55,070 nt of DNA from UM-FILTER-49-7 sp964599895. GTDB taxonomy: Bacteria; Acidobacteriota; Holophagae; Thermotomaculales; Thermotomaculaceae. Where the stretch lies: NCBI GenBank assembly GCA_964599895.1, contig CAZRHT010000010.1:1-55070 (forward strand), written 5' to 3'. The notes beneath the pieces are model-generated. The model did not search any database, was not told where the DNA came from, and saw only the letters and a list, made by a program, of their open reading frames with translations. Of this stretch, positions 15,377 through 24,229 are shown piece by piece. The translations under genes were made by a program, and so were the position numbers. Each line of letters begins with the position of its first letter. Position 1 is the first letter of the stretch.

Positions 15377-17703
15377 TGAACCGTCACCTCTCCATTGATG
15401 AATTTGAATCCCACCGGGCTACCATCCGCCGCCACGACCTTCGACGAAGTCATTGCTCCAATTGGCGACGTTCCCGCGCCGACACCCTCCAAAACGATAT
15501 TTGCCAGCATGCCGGTACCGCTTCGTCCCGTAGTTCCGCCCTTGCGATCAATTGTTAAAGCTAATCTCCCATTTTTATTATCCCATACCGGAATAAACGA
15601 AACGCCGGCACCATCGCCCGCCATAAATCCGCCCTGTACAACATCCACAACCTTAATTTTCGACGGGTCATAGGTAATGACAAGGTCAATCATGTCCACA
15701 TCCCTGAAATTGGTAGCAAAAAGAGACTGCATGCTCGCTTTACCCACCTGAACCTTCATTTTTCTGGGAGTCAGAGAAATCATGGCCGGGATCATGCTGG
15801 AAGAAGGCACATCTTGGTTCGGCTTTGCTTCCGGAACCTGAATTTGGGGACCCGGGTTCCCATTCTCTTTCTCAGCAACGTGGGGAGGAGATAACGTCTT
15901 TACGGTCTGTCCAGAAATTGAATCTGTGCCTTCCTGTTTAGAAGTCGTAACTGCTTCATTTGTTTTTGCCGCCTTCTTTCTTTGCCCATAGCCAAAAGGG
16001 TCGTCAGGTGAAAAGTTACTTTCTACTTTACTTCCAACGGCATATGGCATCATATCTTCTTCCTTTATGTTGGGACCTCGAACAATATGCGGCGTAATGG
16101 TCATCATGACATCGGACTGCTCCAGCTCTTTCTTGGTACTGGAAAAGAGGCGTCCCAGAAGAGGGATATCAGCCAGACCTTTGATTCCATTCAATGATGT
16201 TCGTTCTGTATCCTTCAGTAAGCCGGCCATCATCACGCTTTCTCCATTTTTTACCCTGAGTACAGTCTCTACCGTTCGCTTACCGATAACGGGTTGAAAA
16301 CCCGATTTATTGTCTACGATAGAGCTCACTTCAAGCTTTAATTTCAATGAAATATCGCCATTGTGATGAACCCTCGGTTCCACCTCAATCTTGATGCCCA
16401 CTTCCTGGTAGTTGAAAGATGTGAGGGGTTGTCCACCAATTCCGGAATAAGCCGAGGTGTCCGTTCCGGTTGTCGACCCGGTGAATGGCGTAAAGGACGT
16501 TGTGGCAATCGGCACAGACTGGCCAATGAGGATTTTACCCTTTTCTCCCTCTGAAACCCGAATGGTTGGGTTGGATACATCTTTTGCCTCTCCGATGGAT
16601 TTCAGAAAATCAAGCTGCAATAATGGGACCGCAAACCGCCAGACCGCAGCGTTTCGATCCACAAATCCAGGGGCTGTGGAACTGGAATCAGCGCCATCTG
16701 AAAAGAGGCCAGCCCCGACTTTATAAGTAGGATTCGATCCATCTGTGGGGCTGATACCCAATTGATCCAGGTTGGAACGGTTCACCTCCATCAACTCAAA
16801 ATCTACCATGACTTCAGCTTTAGGTTTATCGTTCAGCGAGACAATTCGGTTGGCGATTGCAATCTGCTGCGGCGTTCCCATAACCACCACGCAGTTCAAA
16901 TCCTTGTTATCAAAAATTTCCTTGATGCCGGTGAGCAGCCGAAGGTTGTTTTTCATCTCAATCGGTTTGGCATATGACAGATAAAATACCTTGATTATCT
17001 TGTCATCATATTTGTCATGGTTCTGCTTGGTGTCTTTTAAAATGATGATGGTTTTATTATCGATCACTTTGTAAAAATGGCCGGTGGCCAGCATCAGTGA
17101 TTTCAAAGCATTGTAAAAAGTCATACCCCTCAGATCAATTGAAATTTGTGTGTCCTGGAAAGAAGTATCGAAAAGAATATTTATTCCAGAAGAGGTACCG
17201 AGGGCATGATAGATGTCTCGAAGACTTTTCTTCGCCGGGAAATAGAGGTCAATGGGCCGATCCGATCCCGGACTCAACATCGGCACTCCGGTCTTTCCAT
17301 CCACATTTTCCTGCATTTGCTCCAGCGTGGTGCCGACTTGTTCCTTTTCTTTTTCCCGTTGCACAATCTTCTCCATTACCCGATCCAATTGGTCCTGAAC
17401 AAAGTGATTTGTGGAATCATAGAACAATGACTTGTTGAATTCCTTTACCGCCTCGTCAAAATTTCCCTTCATTGCTTCTTTACGACCCAGTCGGGCGTGA
17501 TATTTCGCGGCGTTGTTCTTCGCCATTTCCCACTTCACTTTGAATTCCACGTTGTCGGGGTAAGCAATGACCAGTTTGGCGAATTTACCTGCCGCACTGT
17601 CCCAGTTTTTACGTTGAAATGCGGATGCAGCTTCGTCATACCCCTTTGGTTTGAAGCACGCCACCAACATCAACATGGAAAGAATCAGAATTAGCTTCTT
17701 CAC
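15373..17703 (-). CDS. Secretin lipoprotein with C-terminal cohesin-like domain
   Basis: A 776-residue outer-membrane channel protein of the GspD/PilQ secretin family. The signal ends in lipobox VAC with Cys16. Residues about 20-115 look like TPR-type helices, followed by a secretin N domain and NolW-like region (about 160-310) and the secretin core with VPIATT, VEPRVH and ITPHIVR. The last 130 residues carry a cohesin-like beta domain, joined by a Pro-rich linker. Similar secretins with cohesin domains are known in other diderms such as Geobacter. It starts with GTG that overlaps the PilP-like stop. It forms the exit channel of the pilus or secretion system. Confidence 0.9.
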   Translation of the reverse strand: MKKLILILSMLMLVACFKPKGYDEAASAFQRKNWDSAAGKFAKLVIAYPDNVEFKVKWEMAKNNAAKYHARLGRKEAMKGNFDEAVKEFNKSLFYDSTNHFVQDQLDRVMEKIVQREKEKEQVGTTLEQMQENVDGKTGVPMLSPGSDRPIDLYFPAKKSLRDIYHALGTSSGINILFDTSFQDTQISIDLRGMTFYNALKSLMLATGHFYKVIDNKTIIILKDTKQNHDKYDDKIIKVFYLSYAKPIEMKNNLRLLTGIKEIFDNKDLNCVVVMGTPQQIAIANRIVSLNDKPKAEVMVDFELMEVNRSNLDQLGISPTDGSNPTYKVGAGLFSDGADSSSTAPGFVDRNAAVWRFAVPLLQLDFLKSIGEAKDVSNPTIRVSEGEKGKILIGQSVPIATTSFTPFTGSTTGTDTSAYSGIGGQPLTSFNYQEVGIKIEVEPRVHHNGDISLKLKLEVSSIVDNKSGFQPVIGKRTVETVLRVKNGESVMMAGLLKDTERTSLNGIKGLADIPLLGRLFSSTKKELEQSDVMMTITPHIVRGPNIKEEDMMPYAVGSKVESNFSPDDPFGYGQRKKAAKTNEAVTTSKQEGTDSISGQTVKTLSPPHVAEKENGNPGPQIQVPEAKPNQDVPSSSMIPAMISLTPRKMKVQVGKASMQSLFATNFRDVDMIDLVITYDPSKIKVVDVVQGGFMAGDGAGVSFIPVWDNKNGRLALTIDRKGGTTGRSGTGMLANIVLEGVGAGTSPIGAMTSSKVVAADGSPVGFKFINGEVTVH

Positions 17704-18290
17704 TGCAACCCTCCGTCTTTCTTGAGTGGGATGAACAACTCATCCTTAAAATCAGTATACCCGATTACAATTCCTTCCCGCTTCACACTTTTCAGAATGA
17801 AATGGTCCAGAAACTGCTGAGATTCTTCTATGACAAATACCTCAGGTGCCCTCGTGATAACAGCCCCACGCACCTTTCCGGCCAGAATAACTCCAATCAC
17901 CTGAAAATCCACATCCGGTGGTTGCTGAGTTGCCGATCCACTGGACAATCCCCCGTCTCCAATTGCCTGATTACTCCCGTCAGCTATTTGAGCATCACCT
18001 TCCTGGGCGGATAATCCTGCGGATCTATCATTTTGACCGACATTGACTGTCCTGCTGCCGAATTGAAAAATATTCCTCTTGGACATAGTCTTATCCGTCT
18101 CTTTTCCTGTTTTAAGGGTCGGGAGGGGTTGAATACGTCTGTATTGTTCAAATATGCGCCCGGAACTTACCGATGGCATTTCCACATCATCCGGAATTCC
18201 ACCAACGCCTTCTCCACTCAGTATCCAGACGATGAACGCCGTGATCAACAGGGCCCCCGACAACAGTTTTTCCCTCTGACTGATTCTCAT
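17700..18290 (-). CDS. PilP/GspC-like inner-membrane assembly protein
   Basis: A 196-residue protein with one N-terminal transmembrane helix (about 11-27) and a periplasmic beta-rich end. The segment FQVIGVILAGKVRGAVI and the following residues resemble the PilP/GspC HR domain, which docks to secretin N0. The neighbourhood (PilN and PilO-like genes upstream, secretin downstream) supports this role. Its ATG overlaps the PilO stop (ATGA). Sequence identity is low, so PilP versus GspC is left open. Confidence 0.75.
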   Translation of the reverse strand: MRISQREKLLSGALLITAFIVWILSGEGVGGIPDDVEMPSVSSGRIFEQYRRIQPLPTLKTGKETDKTMSKRNIFQFGSRTVNVGQNDRSAGLSAQEGDAQIADGSNQAIGDGGLSSGSATQQPPDVDFQVIGVILAGKVRGAVITRAPEVFVIEESQQFLDHFILKSVKREGIVIGYTDFKDELFIPLKKDGGLQ

Positions 18291-18847
18291 GATTTCTCTT
18301 CTCCATAAAAGGTGACAATGTCCACCGTCGCACTAATTTCTCCACCTGTCACGGAAGAAATGCTCACCCTGTCAATAAACACAGGAAACGAAATCTTCTC
18401 CAGGTCCCTAATCAGTCTTTGAAAGTCCTCATATCCGGCTTTGACCGGCACATGAATCACAATCCTGTTCAGCACACCCTTCAGTTCCGGCTTTCGGTCA
18501 TATGAAACATGCTGAAAATTCATATGATTGGTAGTCAGAATGTCGTATATTCGGCCGGTCAGAGTCACAAAGGGGTCACCCCCCCGGCTCAACTCGCTGT
18601 CGAAGAAACGGTGGATACGCTTCTGTGCTTCCATCACATTGGAAGCAATTTTCTCTGCCTCCGAAGACCGTCGTCTCGCCGCTCTGACCTGAACTGAGGT
18701 CTCCTGCAGGACCTTCGCCGAGTCATTGTAAAGGGCCAACTCCCGGGAACCGGCAAAAAAGAAGAACAGAATGTTCAAGATCAGCATGATTCCCAATATG
18801 AGATAGAATTTTCTGTTCCGCTGAACAAAATCCAATACCCGGTTCAT
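18287..18847 (-). CDS. PilO/GspM-like alignment protein
   Basis: A 186-residue bitopic protein with an N-terminal helix (about 13-31), a coiled-coil (about 35-75), and a ferredoxin-like domain at the end, the layout of PilO and GspM. In the order M, N, O, P, secretin it takes the PilO position. ATGA overlaps at both ends indicate translational coupling. It would connect the inner-membrane platform to the secretin. Confidence 0.78.
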   Translation of the reverse strand: MNRVLDFVQRNRKFYLILGIMLILNILFFFFAGSRELALYNDSAKVLQETSVQVRAARRRSSEAEKIASNVMEAQKRIHRFFDSELSRGGDPFVTLTGRIYDILTTNHMNFQHVSYDRKPELKGVLNRIVIHVPVKAGYEDFQRLIRDLEKISFPVFIDRVSISSVTGGEISATVDIVTFYGEEKS

Positions 18848-19401
18848 GGGGTCCCCCCGTATCGTACGCTCAGAGAAAATTTAAGGTTGTGAGTTGCGGC
18901 GTCAATCGCCTCAAAATCAATGAAGGCATCATGGAAAACAGGGCTTTTCTGGAGATTCTCGACAAAGAGCAGCTCGTCCGCTTTGGTCAACGCTTCTCCG
19001 CTTATAGAAAGAGACACGTGGTTCTGCTTCACCGAAGGAGAAATCACCGTTATTTTAACCGATGGCGGCAACGCTTCTCCCAGGCTGTTCAGCAATGAGG
19101 ACCAGTGGAGCATTTTCTTATGGGTAATGTGATTCAGAAAATTGTATTTCTGGATGAATGTCTTGTATTTTTCCCGGCTCAGCAAAACACCGGAAGTCTT
19201 CGTCTTTTCCTGGAACATCGCAATCTTGCTCTCCATGGAAGAAATCTGCTGGTGAATGTCTGAATTTCGAAACCGATAGACAATGAAAACACCAATATTT
19301 ATGACGCATATGAGAATCAGGACAGCAATCGGGATCCATACTCCCAACACCTTGTCGCGCCTTCGGTTACAGGGTCGGGGCGAAAAATCAATATGAATCA
19401 T
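18844..19401 (-). CDS. PilN-like alignment protein
   Basis: A 185-residue bitopic protein starting MIHIDFSPR, a typical PilN N-terminus that binds PilM, followed by a helix (about 22-44) and coiled-coil with a ferredoxin-like end (VKITVISPSVKQNHVSLSISG). The ATG at 19401 overlaps the PilM-like stop as ATGA and has AGGTGG five bases upstream; an upstream GTG at 19410 is less likely. It belongs to the coupled pilM-N-O-P-secretin series. Confidence 0.8.
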   Translation of the reverse strand: MIHIDFSPRPCNRRRDKVLGVWIPIAVLILICVINIGVFIVYRFRNSDIHQQISSMESKIAMFQEKTKTSGVLLSREKYKTFIQKYNFLNHITHKKMLHWSSLLNSLGEALPPSVKITVISPSVKQNHVSLSISGEALTKADELLFVENLQKSPVFHDAFIDFEAIDAATHNLKFSLSVRYGGTP

Positions 19402-20117
19402 ATAAACCACCTGTTTCCCATGGCTTCCCCTTCGATTTCCGCCTCGTCTCCAAAAAGGAGCACGCGCTCCGGGACATCAACACCAACCATTTCCGCGAAC
19501 ATGTCCAACTCCTCCTGCAAGCTGACGTCCTGTATCTTCTTTCGGAAGCGCACAAATGAAACCATCCCGCTTTGCACCACTATTCCAGAAAAATGCTTAC
19601 TCCGGTTCACCAGCAGGACCGCACTGCCCTCTTTTTCACGCTCCAGAAATGCGTTGGCATAATAAAAAGACTCCGGAATCATTGAAAAGCATTTTGTGTT
19701 CAGCAGATTAAGTTGAGCGATGAGCTCTGCCACTGCACTTTTGGGCATTGCGGCTACCAGTACGGTATTGCCGGAAATAGTGTATTGAACATTGAACGAG
19801 GTTACGCGTCCGGGCAGGAAGGCGTCCATTTTCCACCTTATCATTTCATCCCTCTTTTTCAGTGAAAAAGGAATTTTGTCAAAGGTCAGCACCTTGGCAA
19901 AAACAAGTGAATCCGGCAGCAGGATGTTGCAACCTTTTCGCCTGTTCAATCGTCGCCCAGCAGAAGTTACCGCTTCCGACATGATCTTGCCATCCCGTAC
20001 CGGATGGTCCACATTCAACGGATCCAGTGCCCCGCCAACCGGTATCGCGTGAACAGTTCCCGTGGCACCACCGTGCAGTTGAAGTTCTGATTCAGTCAAG
20101 ATAATTGTCTGTTCCAT
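19398..20117 (-). CDS. PilM/GspL-like cytoplasmic protein
   Basis: A 239-residue protein at the PilM position before pilN/O/P. Regions such as GCNILLPDSLVFAKVLTFDKIP and SAVLLVNRSKHFSGIVV resemble the actin-like fold of PilM and GspL. It is shorter than the usual PilM (about 350), and the N-terminal ATP-binding motifs are not obvious, so it may be a reduced or GspL-like form. AAAAGGACGGG precedes the ATG. It ends in ATGA overlap with PilN-like. Confidence 0.65.
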   Translation of the reverse strand: MEQTIILTESELQLHGGATGTVHAIPVGGALDPLNVDHPVRDGKIMSEAVTSAGRRLNRRKGCNILLPDSLVFAKVLTFDKIPFSLKKRDEMIRWKMDAFLPGRVTSFNVQYTISGNTVLVAAMPKSAVAELIAQLNLLNTKCFSMIPESFYYANAFLEREKEGSAVLLVNRSKHFSGIVVQSGMVSFVRFRKKIQDVSLQEELDMFAEMVGVDVPERVLLFGDEAEIEGEAMGNRWFI

Positions 20118-20149
20118 CCCGTCCTTTTCCAGTTTCCTGTTCCATTCAC

Positions 20150-21685
20150 CTACTCAATGAACGTAACTTTGTTGATTTCCCTGAGCGAGGTTACGCCTGC
20201 CACAACTTTTCGTATTGCCGACTGACGCAGCGTTTCCATTCCTTCCTTCTGTGCCTTTGCCCGAATTTCCCTTGCCGGTCGCCGGTTCAGAATCATTTCC
20301 CGAACCTCATCAGACAAGTCAAGTAACTCAGTGATAACGGTTCGTCCCACATAGCCGGTTCCATTGCATTCAATGCATCCCTTTCCATCAAAATATTCAT
20401 AACTCCGGAATTTTTCAGGGTTCATTCCGGATTCCATCAACAGCTCATCTGACATGTCCACTCTCACCCGGCAATGGGGACAGATTTTCCGAACCAGCCG
20501 TTGTGCCAGGATGCAGTTCAAAGCCGAAACAAAGGAATAATTGTCCACGCCCATATGAACAAAACGTCCAATCACATCCACCACGTTATTGGCATGGACT
20601 GTCGTGAACACCAGGTGACCGGTCAGAGCAGATTGAATGGCTATGGTGGCAGTCTCAGTGTCCCTGATTTCCCCCACCATAATTTTGTCCGGGTCATGTC
20701 GTAAAATGGAGCGCAGTCCCCTGGCAAAGGTCAGTCCCTTCTTCTCATTCACCGGTATCTGGGTAATGCCGGGAAGCTGGTATTCCACAGGGTCCTCGAT
20801 TGTGATGATTTTGTCCTCCACCGACTGGATTTCGGCCAGACAAGCATACAGGGTAGTGGTTTTACCGCTTCCGGTGGGGCCGGTCACCAGGATCATTCCG
20901 TAGGGTTCCCGGATAAACTTCCTCAGCTTTTTTTCGTTTTCATTGGAAAAACCCAGGATATCCAGATTCAGGTCGGTAAATTTTTCATCCGTGGATTCCT
21001 TATCAAGGATTCGAATTACGGCGTCTTCTCCGTGAATGGTGGGCATGATCGAGACACGGAAATCCACATTTTTCCCCTTCAGACGAACCTTGAATCGTCC
21101 GTCCTGCGGGATTCGTTTTTCAGCGATGTCCAGCTCCGTCATGACCTTGATTCGGGAAATAATTGAAGAATGATGCTTCTTATCAATTTTATCCATCGCC
21201 TGATAGAGAACTCCGTCAATCCGATATTTGATATCCACCGCGTCTTCCCCCGTTTCCACGTGGATATCACTTGCTCTTTTCTGTATCGCATTAAAAATCA
21301 TGGTGTCAATCAGCTTCACGATTGGGCTCTTTTCTTTTGCAGCAGCATCAAGAGACAGGATGTCCTCACCGTCTTCCCTTTCCTTGACGACCTGAATTCT
21401 CAGGTCAGAAGTAGCTTCTTCCAGTGCCCGCTGAGAAGATTCGCTTTTTTTCAGAATTTCCCGAATTTTATCTTCGTCCCCTATCTGGTGAAGGATGCGT
21501 TTGTTAAGGCGCAATTCCAGTTCATCCAGTTCTTTGAGTGTAAAAGAAGGACCGACAGCGATGTGCAGCAAATCCCCCTCCTCCCGCAATGGAACAAAAA
21601 CATAGCGAAACATCAAATCTACGGGAATTGCCTTAAACAATCCAAAGTCCAGTGTTTCTCTATCCAGATCAACAAACGTGTTCAT
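20150..21685 (-). CDS. GspE/PilB-type assembly ATPase
   Basis: A 511-residue secretion/assembly ATPase. The N-terminal GspEII/T2SSE_N region is followed by Walker A GPTGSGKTTTL, Asp boxes, Walker B IMVGEIRD and His box, and by the tetracysteine zinc motif (CPHC...CIEC) of GspE/PilB. The ATG at 21685 has GAGGTGAG upstream; an earlier in-frame start at 21739 would overlap gspF. It is distinct from the pilB at 35036, so two ATPases serve the two clusters. Confidence 0.93.
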   Translation of the reverse strand: MNTFVDLDRETLDFGLFKAIPVDLMFRYVFVPLREEGDLLHIAVGPSFTLKELDELELRLNKRILHQIGDEDKIREILKKSESSQRALEEATSDLRIQVVKEREDGEDILSLDAAAKEKSPIVKLIDTMIFNAIQKRASDIHVETGEDAVDIKYRIDGVLYQAMDKIDKKHHSSIISRIKVMTELDIAEKRIPQDGRFKVRLKGKNVDFRVSIMPTIHGEDAVIRILDKESTDEKFTDLNLDILGFSNENEKKLRKFIREPYGMILVTGPTGSGKTTTLYACLAEIQSVEDKIITIEDPVEYQLPGITQIPVNEKKGLTFARGLRSILRHDPDKIMVGEIRDTETATIAIQSALTGHLVFTTVHANNVVDVIGRFVHMGVDNYSFVSALNCILAQRLVRKICPHCRVRVDMSDELLMESGMNPEKFRSYEYFDGKGCIECNGTGYVGRTVITELLDLSDEVREMILNRRPAREIRAKAQKEGMETLRQSAIRKVVAGVTSLREINKVTFIE

Positions 21686-21692
21686 TCTCACC

Positions 21693-22886
21693 TCACGACA
21701 TGATATCCGTAATATCAAACAACGGTAGATACATGGCAATCAGCAATGCCGCGATCAACACGCCCATGGCCAATAGTACAACCGGTGCTACAAGGGAAAC
21801 TACACCTCCAAGAAGATTGGACAAATCCTCGTCATGATAATCCGCCGCGCTTTTCAGCATGCCGGAAACAGAACCGGATTCTTCGCCAATGCGAATCATA
21901 TCCAGGGTCAAATCATCCACAATAACGCTTTCTTCAAAGGCCGTGGATACCTTTCCCCCTGATGATACCACTTCCGAAGCCCTCTGGATTTCCAAACTGA
22001 AATGGACGCTCGGATTTGTGTAAGACAAGGTATCCAAAGCATCCAGGGCCGGGATGCCTCCCTCCAGCAGGATAGCAAAAGTTCGGCAGAATTGAGACAA
22101 AACGTATTCCCGCCAGATATTGCGAAGCAGGGGAAGTTTCAATATACCTCTCTCCAACCAGCGCTTTCCCGTTTCAGTGCGAAGTCCCCACTGAATTCCC
22201 AGAATCAAAGCCAGAATAGCGCCGATCTCAATCACAATATTCCGCTTTATGAAAAGGGAAATTGCTACAACAACCCGGGTCATGGCCGGCAATTGTTTAT
22301 CGAAACCCTTATAAAAATCGGCAAAGGAAGGGAGCACAAAATTGATAATCACACCGATTGACAGTGCTGCCACAAAAACCAGGAAAGCCGGATAAATAAA
22401 GGCGGCACGCATCTTTTTGCCCGTCGAAAACAACAGATGTTCATGTTCAATGTAGCTTTCCAGCACGGACTCCAGGGAACCACTTCGTTCCCCGGCTGCC
22501 AGTACAGATGGATAAACGGCTGGAAACCGATCCCTGTGAGCCAGAAAAGCGTCCGAAAGAGAATGCCCTTCTTTAACCATTCGAAGAATGTCCTGTAAAA
22601 TTCCTTGGAAAACCGGATTCTTTACCCGTTTCGTCAGAAGTGTCAACCCGTTAAATATTGGGATTCCCGACCGTACCAGCGCCAGAAATTCCTGGTTAAA
22701 TACAAGAAAATGCTTCATTGGGATTTTTCTTCTCTTGAACGACAGACCCATTTTCTTGTGTATGGAAAACACATGGTAGCCGGAATCCTGCAGCTTGCTT
22801 TCTGCCTCTTTCAGCGAGACCGCTTGAATTTCCTTATCCAGCACCTCTCCATCAGGGTTTCCTACCCTGCATACAAAAACCGCCAT
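21693..22886 (-). CDS. GspF/PilC-type inner-membrane platform protein
   Basis: A 397-residue polytopic protein with the duplicated T2SSF domain: FLVFNQEFLALVRSGIPI in the first copy and VLSQFCRTFAILLEGGIPAL in the second, with three hydrophobic helices. It is the cytoplasmic-membrane platform that the ATPase drives. GAGGTAACG precedes the ATG, two bases after dnaB. It pairs with the gspE-like gene downstream. Confidence 0.93.
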   Translation of the reverse strand: MAVFVCRVGNPDGEVLDKEIQAVSLKEAESKLQDSGYHVFSIHKKMGLSFKRRKIPMKHFLVFNQEFLALVRSGIPIFNGLTLLTKRVKNPVFQGILQDILRMVKEGHSLSDAFLAHRDRFPAVYPSVLAAGERSGSLESVLESYIEHEHLLFSTGKKMRAAFIYPAFLVFVAALSIGVIINFVLPSFADFYKGFDKQLPAMTRVVVAISLFIKRNIVIEIGAILALILGIQWGLRTETGKRWLERGILKLPLLRNIWREYVLSQFCRTFAILLEGGIPALDALDTLSYTNPSVHFSLEIQRASEVVSSGGKVSTAFEESVIVDDLTLDMIRIGEESGSVSGMLKSAADYHDEDLSNLLGGVVSLVAPVVLLAMGVLIAALLIAMYLPLFDITDIMS

Positions 22887-22888
22887 CG

Positions 22889-24223
22889 TTACCTCTGATC
22901 CACTGGAAGAAAATTCTCAAACTTTGCGTATTCATTCAAAAAGGCGAGCATTATGGTTCCAATGGGTCCATTCCTATTTTTCGCAATAATCAACTCAATT
23001 TCAGTTAACGAACCACTGGCAGCAACCCCTCTATTGATTGATTTCCGGTGTAAAAAGGAGACAATATCAGCATCCTGCTCGATAGCGCCAGATTCCCTGA
23101 GGTCAGACAACTGGGGACGCCCTTCACTTCTTTTTTCAATTGCCCGGTTCAGCTGAGAAAGAACAATAAACGGCACATTCAGCTCTTTTGCGAGAATTTT
23201 CAATCCCCGCGAAATACCGGAAATTTCCTGCACCCGGTTCGATTCGCCCCGACCCTCCATTAGCTGGAGGTAATCAACGATGACGACATCCAGGCCAAAT
23301 TCCATCTTCAACTTCATTAGTTTGGCTTTCAGATCCACTACTGTCAAAATCGGGCTGTCATCCACATATATCTGCGTTTCCGCCAGACGATCCATCGATT
23401 GTGTAAGTTTCACATACTCTGACTCCTGAATGGACCCCTCTCGAACTCGCTTCACATTGACCTGAGCATCTGCGCACAGTAACCTCAACACGATTTGCTC
23501 ATGGGGCATTTCCAGGGAAAAGATTGCCACGATTTTATTTTTGTATGCCATTTTCTCAGCCAGCGACAAAGCAAAACTTGTTTTCCCCACGGAGGGACGC
23601 GCAGCGACAATGATCAACTCTCCGGGCTGGAAGCCGGGGATAAACTGTTCCATGTCCCGAAACCCGGATGCGACCCCCGGCAACTCCTTACTGGTCTGGA
23701 AACGGGTCATCCGATCGGCAATATGCTGAATAGCGTTCTTCAATTCCTGTTGAACCGGAACCAGCGCCCGTTTGTGTTCCCTGGTTACCATTGAGAAAAT
23801 TTCCTTCTCCGCTTTCTGGAGAAGTTCCTCACTGGAGACCCCTGCATCGCTGCCCTGCTCAAGAATTTTGCTGGCCATCTGCATCAACCGGCGCAAATTG
23901 GCCTTGTCCACAACAATCCGCGCATAGTCTTTTACGTTTCTCAGCATGGGGATATCGTCCACCATTGAACTGATCCCCATTTCTCCGCCTACCGCTTCCA
24001 GTTTTCCGTTGGTTCTCAGATACTCTTTAATTGTAAGAATATCAAATGCCTTGCCTTTTTCAAAAACATCAAGAATTGCCTGAAAGATTATCCGGTGAGC
24101 GGACAGATAAAAATCCTCCGGACCAATTACCTCCATCACTTCATAGATGTTTTCGTGATCCAGTAACAGGACGCCCAGAACAGCCTTTTCGGCCTCTTCA
24201 CTATAGGGAAGTGTGACTATCAT
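22889..24223 (-). CDS. dnaB: Replicative DNA helicase DnaB
   Basis: DnaB unwinds DNA at the fork. The 444-residue product has the DnaB N-terminal domain (about 8-110), then the RecA-like core with Walker A ARPSVGKTSFAL and Walker B VVIVDYLQLM, and the C-terminal arginine-rich end (QDADIVSFLHRKS). The position is unusual: it follows the NtrC-type gene by six bases and precedes gspF by two, so it is transcribed within the pilus/regulator block. Confidence 0.96.
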   Translation of the reverse strand: MIVTLPYSEEAEKAVLGVLLLDHENIYEVMEVIGPEDFYLSAHRIIFQAILDVFEKGKAFDILTIKEYLRTNGKLEAVGGEMGISSMVDDIPMLRNVKDYARIVVDKANLRRLMQMASKILEQGSDAGVSSEELLQKAEKEIFSMVTREHKRALVPVQQELKNAIQHIADRMTRFQTSKELPGVASGFRDMEQFIPGFQPGELIIVAARPSVGKTSFALSLAEKMAYKNKIVAIFSLEMPHEQIVLRLLCADAQVNVKRVREGSIQESEYVKLTQSMDRLAETQIYVDDSPILTVVDLKAKLMKLKMEFGLDVVIVDYLQLMEGRGESNRVQEISGISRGLKILAKELNVPFIVLSQLNRAIEKRSEGRPQLSDLRESGAIEQDADIVSFLHRKSINRGVAASGSLTEIELIIAKNRNGPIGTIMLAFLNEYAKFENFLPVDQR

Positions 24224-24229
24224 AATTTC

